A DNA stretch of 64,000 nt, taken from contig CM019068.1 of assembly GCA_009667805.1 (NCBI GenBank), forward strand, positions 2,463,218-2,527,217, written 5' to 3'. The notes beneath the pieces were generated by a model. The model saw only the letters and a program-made list of their open reading frames with translations, had not been told where the DNA came from and did no database searches. The DNA is from Leptobrachium leishanense. Taxonomy: Eukaryota > Chordata > Amphibia > Anura > Megophryidae. The position numbers and the translations under genes are program-made. Below are positions 53,453-62,129 of the stretch, piece after piece. Each line of letters opens with the position of its first letter. The stretch's first letter is position 1.

Positions 53453-55064
53453 CAGTTGTGTTCAAAATGATTCAACCCCCAATGCTGTAAAGGGTTTTAG
53501 GGAATTTAGTGACCTTTGTAATTGTATTCAGAATGAAATCCTACAAGGACTTTTTAAAGAACCATATGCAACTAAAATGACATCAATTGGTTTTGTAATA
53601 CAGTAGTAAATGTTTCTTTTGTGAATTCTTCATTGACACAATTATTCAACCCCTTAAAGACTACCACTCTGAAGAACAGAGGTTCATTCAAGTGTTTTCA
53701 ATCAGGTATTGAAAACACCTGTGGATGTCACGGAGCAGCAATAAAGCATAATAAGCACCAATTAGGCAGCTTTAAAATGACTGTGATACTCAGCTCCTTC
53801 TAGACATTTACTGGTGTGGTTACAAACATGGTGAAGTCAAGAGAATGGTCCAGGAAGACAAGAGAAGAGGTGATTACTCTTCACAGGAAGGGCAATGGCT
53901 ATAAGAAGATTGCAAAGATGTTAAACATACCAAGAGAGACCATAGGAAGCATCATTCGCAAATTCAAGGCAAAGGGCACTGTTGAAACGCTACCTGGTCG
54001 TGGCAGAAAGAAGATGCTGACTTCGACTGCTGTGCGCTACCTGAAGCGTAGAGTGGAGAAAAGTCCCCGTGTGACTGCTGAGGAACTGAGAAAAGATTTG
54101 TCAGATGTGGGTACTGAAGTTTCAGCTCAGACAATACGGCGCACACTGCGTAATGAAGGCCTCCATGCCAGAACTCCCAGGCGCACCCCCTTGCTGTCTC
54201 CAAAGAATAAGAAGAGTCGACTGCAGTATGCCAAAAGTCATGTGGACAAACCACAGAAGTTTTGGGATAGTGTTCTGTGGACTGATGAAACAAAATTAGA
54301 ACTGTTTGGGCCCATGGATCAACGCTATGTTTGGAGGAGGAAGAACAAGGCCTATGAAGAAAAGAACACCTTGCCTACTGTGAAGCATGGCGGGGGGGTC
54401 AATCATGCTTTGGGGCTGTTTTGCTTCTGCAGGTACAGGGAAGCTTCAGCGTGTGCAAGGTACCATGAATTCTCTTCAGTACCAGGAGATATTGGATGAC
54501 AATGTGATGCAGTCCGTCACAAACCTGAGGCTTGGGAGACGTTGGACCTTTCAACAGGACAATGATCCCAAGCATACCTCCAAGTCCACTAGAGCATGGT
54601 TGCAGATTAAAGGCTGGATCATTTTGGAGTGGCCATCGCAGTCACCTGACTTAAATCCGATTGAGAACCTCTGGTGGGACTTAAAGAAAGCAGTTGCAGT
54701 GCACAAGCCTAAGAATGTGACTGAACTGGAGGCTTTTGCCCATGACGAATGGGCGAAGATACCCGTAGATCGCTGCAAGACACTTGTGTCAAGCTATGCT
54801 TCACGTTTAAAAGCTGTTATAACTGTAAAAGGATGTTGTACTAAGTACTAAGATTGAATGTCACTTGGGGGTTGAATAAAACTGATAATGATGTGAGCAC
54901 AGAAAAGACATTTGTGGTTATTTCATTATAAATGTTATATTTGTCTGACCTACACGTGCCTCTTTGATTTAATTGTAAGCAAGATGACTGAATGATCAAA
55001 ATCAATGTCAAACTGGCCAAAACACTCAATTTCAGTGGGGGTTGAATAATTTTGAACACAACTG
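53453..55064 (+). mobile_element. Tc1-like transposon, nearly intact
   Basis: 1612 bp flanked by TA (53451-53452 and 55065-55066). The 29-bp terminal repeats begin CAGTTGTGTTCAAAAT and end at CCCCCA, with one mismatch. Inner direct repeats of the same motif (ATTATTCAACCCCTTAAAG at 53641; CTTGGGGGTTGAATAAAAC at 54862) form the IR/DR arrangement of many vertebrate Tc1 elements. The transposase has a single obvious lesion. Inserted in the leader of DIRS C. Confidence 0.95.
53828..54851 (+). pseudogene. Tc1 transposase, one-base frameshift
   Basis: Start at the ATG at 53828 (MVKSREWSRKTREEV). Paired helix-turn-helix region: ITLHRKGNGYKKIAKMLNIP, then a GRGRKK hook and the second HTH (SAQTIRRTLRNEGLHARTP). 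The first catalytic Asp is in WTDETKLELFGP (near 54280). The frame is lost in a run of seven G at 54392-54398 and resumes one base on: GGSIMLWGCF, the second Asp in QQDNDPKHTSKS (near 54560), and the Glu in SPDLNPIENLWWDLKK (near 54650-54690), with DD34E-like spacing. Length without the extra base would be 340 residues, the usual size. Everything else reads cleanly to the stop at 54849-54851. Confidence 0.95.
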
Positions 55065-55179
55065 TATATAAATATACTGCATATATACATATAACTATAT
55101 ATATTAAAACACAAAGTATTTAAAACTGTTCAAATATAATAATGGAAATTTGCTGCTAGATACTCCTCTCATCTGCGAG

Positions 55180-55376
55180 CAGCAAAGAAAAGAGGAGGAG
55201 CTAGCGGTGGTCGGAAGATTTAAGCAGTTGGACTGTACCATTATCTGTTATGGTTATGTATTGTTAAAATGTATTTTTCTCTCAATACTTTTGTTGTGGC
55301 ATTTGAGAGATTTTCTTTGCTGCTGTCGGCTAAGTAAAGGAAAGATAGCATAATACTCGCCTCTGTGTCTTGTGGG
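55180..55376 (-). repeat. Left inverted terminal repeat of DIRS C
   Basis: Reverse complement of 47285-47485, with small differences. The outer left tail (TTGTGGGATAATT) runs to 55387. Confidence 0.9.
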
Positions 55377-55387
55377 ATAATTCATTC

Positions 55388-55691
55388 CTCACAGCTTTGA
55401 ATGCTCCGCATCCCTGATCTGCTGTAACCTCTTATAGTACACACATCACAGCCAATCCGACGCATTCAGGGCCTGGATCCTAAAACCCACTTTCTAGCTC
55501 TGCAATGTTTGGGAAGGGGGGGTCATTCCCTGCGGCAGCCTCTTCCTCTCTTGTCCAGTAATGTTTCCAGTTTATCCACGGCATAGATTGTGTGTGTCGC
55601 TGTCTGTTATAAAGTGTAATCTGGTGTGCAGGTGTTGCGCGCTGCAGGATACGCACTCACATCGTTTCATTACGTCTTTCTCTGTCCTCAG
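55388..55691 (+). other. CACUL1 intron upstream of exon
   Basis: Single-copy-looking intronic DNA leading to a pyrimidine-rich acceptor tract. No repeat recognised. Confidence 0.5.
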
Positions 55692-55787
55692 GTCAGCTCT
55701 CCAGCCCATTACATTGAGAAGTTTAACCTGGCTCTGGGGCAGTACATGGGAGCTCTGCAGAGCATCGTGCCGCTCTTTATTTACATG
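55692..55787 (+). CDS. CACUL1: CACUL1 internal exon
   Basis: 96-bp exon between the acceptor TTTCTCTGTCCTCAG and the donor ATG/GTAAGT. Encodes 32 residues in phase 0 ([32 protein letters not shown]), continuing the exon at 33547-33649 in frame. These residues belong to the cullin-like domain of CACUL1 and are strongly conserved in the family as I know it. The next exon was not found in the remaining 8.2 kb, which is mostly DIRS and L1. The intron before it is 22,042 bp. Confidence 0.9.
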
Positions 55788-56019
55788 GTAAGTACCTGGA
55801 GCTTGCTGCCATCATGATGGGGTGTATTTGCGAACTACGGAGTCCTGCAGGGGCTGCAGAATACGAACCAATCCATACGGTATTCGGCCCACAGGTGAGT
55901 CCTGCACCTCATGAAGACCCTCCGCTAGAATTACTGCTGTTCTACGTACAGGCCTCTATAGTTTGTGATGAATGCAACGTCCATCAGTTATAGTTACAAG
56001 TTTTTAGAAAGTGCTAACA
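55788..56019 (+). other. CACUL1 intron downstream of exon
   Basis: No gene or recognised repeat; probably host intron. Confidence 0.45.
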
Positions 56020-56311
56020 GGTTCCACAGCGCTGTACAATTGGGGAGCACAAACATGTGACCTACATGATACCTAAGGAAAAGACAACCCTGCCTGTAGG
56101 ATAGCTTGTCTAGGAGATACAGCACTTTAACCAAGTGCTCGGCCAGATATCCCATGAGCTGACAATCTAAGGGATGGGGGTAAGTGAAACAGATGGGAGC
56201 AGAGGGAAGGTGAAGCTGGTTGCTAGAAGAAATGTTGTGACGGTTGTATGGGAGGGACCAGAAGCTTGGGCTGAGTAAAGGTAATTAGAGAGAGAAATGG
56301 AAACAGCTGTG
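56020..56311 (+). repeat. Interspersed repeat, copy 2 of 2
   Basis: The part from about 56097 matches 7087-7312 in direct orientation. It is preceded by AGGTTCCACAGCGCTGTACA and GGGGAGCACAAACATGTGAC, phrases common in frog interspersed repeats. It is cut at 56311, where an LTR fragment starts; copy 1 shows the uninterrupted continuation. Confidence 0.8.
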
Positions 56312-56580
56312 TCAGGGATTGGTACCTGGGAGGCACCGGAATGGTAGGGGTATGAACCCAAGATGCAGTGTCCTGCACAGACAAGCAGGTGGGTAAGGGT
56401 AAAGGAGGATGATGGGGTTTGTTGCAGGAGCCAGGAATCACAAGGAACAGAGGGTTATTGCAGGACTGTGGGTTCATTTAGTTGTGGCTGGTTCATTCTG
56501 TCAGGGTTGGTACCTGGGAGGCACCGGGATGGTAGGGGTATGAACCCAAGATGCAGTGTCCTGCAATCAACCCTGCTATG
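56312..56580 (-). repeat. Two LTR-end fragments, direct, 189 bp apart
   Basis: TGTCAGGGATTGGTACCTGG at about 56312 and TGTCAGGGTTGGTACCTGGG at about 56501 start two copies of a 65-bp block running to AAGATGCAGTGTCCTGCA. The same start in inverse orientation ends the solo LTR at 43913 (ATGCA...CCCTGACA), so these are probably minus-strand pieces of a related LTR. No flanking duplication was found. Confidence 0.45.
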
Positions 56581-56654
56581 TCTCCAGGAGGTGTTGAAAA
56601 GCCTTGCTGCGATGGTGGAGAGTTACTGTGCAATCTATGGGGAGACTCACCTAA

Positions 56655-56800
56655 GGAAAGCAGCAAATAAAAAGTGATGGAAACAGAACAAAAAAAACTT
56701 AAACCCCAATGTGGGCTACCCTCCATTGTCAATAGGTCCCGTCCCCTAGTCTATAAATGGTCTGTGCTGGAGCGGAAAAATCCTCTTTCTTTGCTGCTCC
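56655..56800 (+). repeat. Left inverted terminal repeat of DIRS D (partial)
   Basis: AGCAGCAAATAAAAAGTGATG, then AAACTTAAACCCCAATGTGGG, and GGTCTGTGCTGGAGCGGAAA. Matches 61660-61810 inverted. The outer section that should read GGAGGCGAGTATTT is absent, so the left end is truncated. Confidence 0.8.
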
Positions 56801-57208
56801 TTCACGGATCAGATAAGTATCACTCTCTCTTTTGTCTACTACTTAGCTGGGTATACTTGATTTTTATTTTACACCTATTTCATAGATGTTCTGATTCACT
56901 CTGCAGGTTCCTGACTTTCCCCGGCTCTAACCGCGGGGGTCAGGTAAACCTTTTGGCGGGAAAATTCGACAGATCACCGGAACTTTGCCGCCGCTTACTT
57001 GTCACACCTAGCGTTGTTTTTTCTTTTACTATCACCACGTTGCTTTAGGCTTCCTGATTTCTGGGTCTCCCACGGCTGCGTCTTCCCGCGAGAGCGGGAA
57101 CGAGATTGCGGCGGTCATTTTACATACCACCTGACCGCGGGCTTTCCCCTCCATACTGGTGCGGTACGAATAGAGAAGCACACCTGGGCATGTCCCTCTC
57201 CAACTGAC

Positions 57209-58400
57209 ATGTCTTCCCTGGCGGAGAGCTCCCGCCAATCAGACCATTCTGAATCAGTTGCCCCCCCCCCAGAAAATGCTTAAAAACGGCATCCATTTCG
57301 CTCTCCCTAATCTGAGATATGCTTCTAATGCAGTGTCTACACTGCCACTGTCCTTTCAAAGGACTATGGATGAGGCTGTAGCCTCTGTTAAATCCTCTCC
57401 TACTCCTACTACAGGATCTCCTGCCCATGACCCTACTCCCCCTGCATCCTCTGAACCAGACCCCTCGGCCGGCTCTAAGAAAAGTGCTAAAACAAAGCAC
57501 ACAGATAATCCTCCTAGAGGGGCTGGCATCACCGATACTCTGCCCCCTGAGATTAGCGAGGTCACCTGACTGCGGGACCTTGGTGGCAGTCTCTTATATC
57601 AGGCCTAACCTTCTGGGTTCTGGCAGACTCCCCACAACCACTGACTCGGCGAGTGAGGAACCCGAGCATGGGGAGGATGAAGGAGCACTAGAGATCTATG
57701 CTCCACAAGATGATGGCCTGTTGGCTGGGGGGGAAAGACCCCCCCCTCACCACCTTTTAATTTCTAATAAATGGTATGTGACCCTCAGGGTTGTCCCATG
57801 TTTTCCCCTGCGGGTGTTCTATATCCCCGATCTACCGCATGGTCTCCAATGCCACACGTAGAGATGTGGGTGGATGCCCATATGCGCCTCCTGATGGACA
57901 AAGAAACTCGCACTAATATACGGGCAGAATGCCCTCGGCCTACCACCGTGGGAAAGACCGGTGGTGGACGAGGACTTCATCAAATTTCTGACTAAAAAGT
58001 TGGTCTCCCAAGAAAGGCATCGATATGGCCTTAAGAGTTTGCGAGGATAAGGTCCTGGATGTGGCCTCACCTTTTTGATATACCTCCTGGACATGGTGAA
58101 GGATGCTTGTCTTCACGACACTCCTCTATATCTAGAAGAAGTCACGGGTTGGTTACAACGCTCCCTGTGCCTTTTATAGGGGGGGGGGCTAACACGGCCT
58201 TAGCCGCAGAGAGGCGTAAGACCATGATCCTTAAAATGGATCCACAACTAACTGCTATGGCCACTAGAGATCGTCAAAGCCCAAAGTCTCCTCTTTGGAG
58301 ATGGCTTCATCAAGAGCATGGGGACTTATACTAGCGCCGTTACGGTGCTTGAGAAAGTTGAGAAGGCCATAGAAAAAGGTTTTCCCCAAACCTTTTTTTG
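57209..58400 (+). pseudogene. DIRS ORF1 (copy D)
   Basis: Start at the ATG at 57209 (MSSLAESSRQSDHSESVAPP). After a shift at the C-run near 57260: KNGIHFALPNLRYASNAVST, SSPTPTTGSPAHDPTPPASS, KKSAKTKHTDNPPRGAGI. Further frames give an acidic EEPEHGEDEGALEIYAPQDD, then WSPMPHVEMWVDAHMRLLMD, AECPRPTTVGKTG, and a C-terminal part with MILKMDPQLTAMATRD. Same block order as ORF1 of A and I. Non-functional because of at least four shifts. Confidence 0.75.
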
Positions 58401-60300
58401 ACCGGGCTGGCAGAGGAAGGGGCTGCCCTGCTGGAATTAATAGAGGCTCCTTTCACGCCTCCAATACCTCTGACTCGAACCCCTCCAATTTCGGACCCTC
58501 AACCCGAGCCCAAGCTGGGAGAGGCCATGGATTCCGTGGTGGTCAGAATTCCTTTCGTTCTCAACGTCCGAATGGTAAGATTGCCTTCCATCCTACCTCA
58601 TTCGTCCGTGGGGGGTCGCATCAAGGGTTTTCTACCCCGTTGGGAGACTATTACATCGGACCCGTGGGTTCTTCATACGGTGCAAGGGTTTGTAATAGAG
58701 TTCGAGACTCCACCTCCTATGTCTTTTCATAGAACAGGACCTCTTGGTCCACGAAGAGGTCACCGCCCTGGCCCGCAAACAGGCCATAGAGGGGGGCTCA
58801 TGGGAATCCCCCAAGTTCGCGAGCAATTTGTTCCTAGTTGCGAAGAAAGGGGGAGGGATGCGTCCCGTGATCAATCTCAGGGAACCTCACTTCTTGGATG
58901 TCTTACAGACACTTTCAGATGGAGGGCATTCATACCCTCAGGGATACCCTTTAGATTTAAAAGATGCGTATCTCTCCGTTCCCATGGCGCACGTTTCCCG
59001 AGACGACCTTTGTTTTCCATGGCGAGACCACATGTGGCGTTTCATGTGTCTTCCGTTCGGCCTCTCATCCGCTCCGTGGTGCTTCACAAAGCTGTTGAAA
59101 CCGGTAACGGAGGCTCTACGAGAGCAAGGGGTGCGTCTCGTTATTTATTTAGACGACATGCTGCTCATGTCGGACTCCGCAGACTCTCTCTGCCTACATC
59201 TCTCATGGACTCTGGAGGTCCTACAGGAGTTGGGGTTTCTGATCAATGTGGAGAAGTCTCTCCTAGCTCCCACTCTGGGATTGGAATTCCTGGGGTTTTT
59301 CCTTGATTCCCATTCCATGACACTAAGTGTCCCCTTTCCAAGGTGCGATCCATAAAGAAGGAAGTTCAGTCGTTCCTCAGGGATCCCTTACCCACTTAAC
59401 GCGATTTGGCAAGGGTGATTGGTCTTCTGACAGCGACTCGCTTGGCAGTACTTCCTGCGCCGCTGCATTACAGGGCCCTCCAGAGATGGAAGGCCCGCTC
59501 TCTCCGCTCGAGTGCAGATTACTCTTGCAGAGTTTTCACTCCCGAAGATGCAATGGCGGATCTGGAATGGTGGCTCACGGATTGGTCCCGCTGGAATGCT
59601 TGTCCGGTCTCCTTTTGCCCACACTAACCATAGAATCCGACTCGAGTCTATTGGGTTGGGGGCTCGCTGCGGCGAATTGGAGGTGGTTGGTTGATTTTCA
59701 GGAATGGCACCTCCATATCAATGCTCTGGAGCTGCTGGTGGCCTTGTTTGCCCTGAAGTGCTTTTCCAGATCAACCAACCACCGCTGCGTTCTCAAGCTG
59801 GACAACCTCTCGGCGGTAAGGAATATCAATGCCCTGGGGGGTCCACGCTCCGTTCTGACGTCGGTGGCCACGAATCTGTTGGAATTCTGCCTTCCCCGGG
59901 ATCTGTTTGTAGTGGCTCAATATCTTCCGGGTCTCGCCAACACAGTGGCCATTTGGAATTCACGTCATCTGACGGATTCGGGGGATTGGTGCCTTCTACC
60001 ATCTGTCGCCGACATCAGAGTGTTATGGGGTCCTCTGCGGATGGATCTGTTCGTTTCCAGGCTGAATCGTCAGTTGCAGGACTTCTTCAGCTGGCGTCCG
60101 GACCCAGAGGCGATGGGCACGGACACCTTCGTTCAACCTTGGCCAGAGGGTCAACTTTATGCCTTCTCTCCGTTTTCAACTGTTGTTGCGATTTTTGAGG
60201 TGTCTCTGCATCACGGGGGTGGAACCTGTGCTGGTGACACCGCTCTGGCGGTCCACACCATGGTTCCCTCTGTTGTTGGAACATGCGGTGGCGCCTCCCA
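58400..60300 (+). pseudogene. DIRS RT-RNase H-methyltransferase (copy D)
   Basis: RT in the frame 58744-59355: VHEEVTALARKQAIEGG, SNLFLVAKKGGGMRPVINLR, LDLKDAYLSVPMAHVS, WRFMCLPFGLSSAPWCFTKL, catalytic VIYLDDMLLMSDS (59138-59175), and LEFLGFFLDSHSMTLS. After frame changes near 59350-59400 comes the connection LARVIGLLTATRLAVLPAP. RNase H: LTIESDSSLLGWG, HINALELLVALFALKC, VLKLDNLSAVRNINALGG, IWNSRHLTDSGDW. The methyltransferase-like segment MDLFVSRLNRQLQDFFSWRP lies near 60040-60100. Catalytic residues of RT and RNase H are present. Confidence 0.9.
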
Positions 60301-61235
60301 GGTTGTTGCCGGAGTCGGCCTCGCTGTTGACGGGACCGACCGCCTTCCGCACCTGCTGATCTCAGCGAGACGCCTGTCTCTGGTGGTGTGGTTGGTTTCC
60401 GGTTCTCGTGGAGGGCATTCCGGCATTTCGGCAGGGACTGAGGCGTTGTTGCAGCATACATGGGCCCCTGGCACTCGAGGTGCCTACAGATCGGTTTGGG
60501 CCGCTTGACATTGTTGGTGCCTTCGGGGTGAGGATTCCACTTCTGCCCCTTTTAGGTTCGGTATTGGATTTTTTGTCCTCATTATTTGAGTCAGGTTTGG
60601 CTTTTCGCACCATTAACGTCTATAGGTCTGCCTTGTCGGCCGGTCATTTTAGGGTTTGATGGTTCTCCTTTTGGGGTGTCACCCCTTTAGTATGTCGATT
60701 GCTCAAAGGCACTCGTCTGTCTCGCCCCCAGGCTACGAGATGTGCGTTTACTTGGGATGTGTCCCGCGTTGTCTCTTTTCTTAGATCATGGCCGGACAAT
60801 CCGTCTCTGTCCCTACGGCAGTTGACAGCGAAACTGATGGTATTGTTTTGTCTCATTTTGTGTAAACTTGTTGTTGACGTGTGGGCGTTGGATTTTGGGG
60901 CTCGCTCTTTCACTCCGGAGGGAGTGTGTTTCGATGTTACCTGTCGGACTAAGTCGTCGATTAGGACGGTCTTTTTTTCCCGGCATTTCCTGATCATCCT
61001 GATTTATGTCCGGTTTCTTTTAGGCACCCGCATGGTCCGTTTAGCTTGCCTACCTTGGCGCGATGGGCTCGGTGGCTTTTGGCCTTGGCGGGTGTGGAGG
61101 TTTCTCTATTTGGTGCTCATTCTATTCGTAGTGCAGCAGCTTCCAATGCTTTTCTGGCGGGATGTCGCCTTGAGGACATTTATGAAGTCTGCTGACTGGT
61201 CTAGAGAATCGACCTGCCGTACTTTTTTATTTTAA
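60300..61235 (+). pseudogene. DIRS tyrosine recombinase (copy D)
   Basis: The N-terminus continues from the RT frame: LLQHTWAPGTRGAYRSVWAA (stop at 60506-60508); after a shift, FLSSLFESGLAFRTINVYRS and ALSAGHFRV. Catalytic part: TWDVSRVVSFLRSWPDNPSL, SLRQLTAKLMVLFC, then CKLVVDVWALD. Here the box A arginines seen in copies B, C and I (CKRVSDVRALD) are replaced by Leu and Trp. The H-x-x-R box is kept as GAHSIRSAAASNAFL in another frame (near 61120), then KSADWSRESTCRTFLF. Inactive because of the lost arginine and several shifts. Confidence 0.85.
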
Positions 61236-61269
61236 GCCGGTCTCTCATTGGTCACAGGCACTGATGCGT

Positions 61270-61388
61270 TGAACTTGCAAATAGGAGCCTCCAACGTCCT
61301 GCCTTTTTAAAATTCCCAAATTTTCCTATTCTATATGACGGGAAGTTTGGATTTTAATAAGGACTCGGATGCAAGTATTTCCCACCTC
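61270..61388. repeat. DIRS D internal complementary region
   Basis: GCAAATAGGAGCCTCCAACG, then AAATTCCCAAATTTTCCTAT, CTATATGACGGGAAGTTTGG, and AATAAGGACTCGGATGCAAG. Complements of the right tail (61815-61880) and of the missing left tail. Confidence 0.85.
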
Positions 61389-61599
61389 TCCCACCCTGGG
61401 GTTGCGTTCTTGACCGGCTAGGTTGTCGTAGTTCATGTGCTGCGCATACTTCGTTTTTCCTTTTATGGTCCCTTTTTATGTGGAGTTTCTGGAGGGTTCC
61501 GTGGATTCTACTACCCTCTCCACGCTAATGTTTGGCCCCGTGTTCTGTGCTTCCAGCTTCTTGAATTCTTGGAACGGGGCTTCCGGTTATGGATTGACG
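61389..61599. other. Non-coding 3' interval of DIRS D
   Basis: Between the ICR and the right repeat; no gene seen. Confidence 0.5.
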
Positions 61600-61880
61600 T
61601 CCGCCCTGGATTCTGTTCCGATTGACTGATCCTGTGTTGATTTCGTCAGTCGCTTGAAAGAAAGAGGATTTTTGCCGCTCCAGCACAGACCATTTATAGA
61701 CTTAGGGGCGGGACCTATGGACAAGGGAAGGTACCCCACGTTGGGGTTTAAGTTTTTTTGTTCTGTTTTCATCACTTTTTCTTTGCTGCTGTGGGTGCAA
61801 TAAAGAGAATGCAAATACTCACCTCCGAGTCCTTATTAAAATCCAAACTTTCCGTCATATATAATAGGAAAATTTGGAAA
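61600..61880 (-). repeat. Right inverted terminal repeat and right end of DIRS D
   Basis: Inverse of the left repeat up to 61815, then AATACTCACCTCCGAGTCC and the right tail AAACTTTCCGTCATATATAA, ending near 61880. The tail is the complement of the right half of the ICR. Confidence 0.85.
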
Positions 61881-61949
61881 TTGTGAGTCCCTCTTTGCCA
61901 GCTGTTTGCCTGAGGGCTTCGTGCTCATATTTAAACTTCCATGGTTTCC

Positions 61950-62025
61950 CAGATTTCCCCATTTCCTTGATGGGGATTTATAGTAAAAACACAGAGGCGA
62001 ATAGTATGCGAAGACAAAATACAAA
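61950..62025. repeat. Remnant of a GTGTCT-family DIRS ICR
   Basis: CCCAGATTTCCCCATTTCCT, TGATGGGGATTTATAGTA and AACACAGAGGCGAATAGTAT follow the same order as the second half of the ICR of copy C, with more differences. The remainder of that element is not here. Confidence 0.5.
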
Positions 62026-62129
62026 CAAAACATTTTCACATAAGTTTTATTAACGTAACAAACGTCCAATTGTAATGGCTCTTGCGTCGTGCTGACCAAT
62101 CGGCAGGCAGTCACTCCTATAAATCCTGA

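Larger units (their letters stand above)
47240..55387 (-). mobile_element. DIRS copy C, near complete, with two insertions
   Basis: Minus-strand DIRS of the GTGTCT family. Inverted repeats lie at 47285-47485 and 55180-55376. Order: leader (55180-53060), ORF1 (53053-51704), RT-RNase H-methyltransferase (50666-49000), recombinase (48960-47880), ICR (47745-47862). A 1037-bp MITE lies between ORF1 and RT and a Tc1 in the leader. Without these it would be about 5.5 kb. Frameshifts occur in all genes, but all expected parts are present, making it the most complete DIRS copy here along with D. Confidence 0.9.
56655..61880 (+). mobile_element. DIRS copy D, nearly full length
   Basis: Plus-strand DIRS: left repeat (56655-56800, missing its outer end), leader, ORF1 (57209-58400), RT-RNase H-methyltransferase (58400-60300), recombinase (60300-61235), ICR (61270-61388), right repeat (61600-61880). 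All parts are present in order, but each frame is broken several times. Related most closely to copy G and, more distantly, to A and I. Confidence 0.9.
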
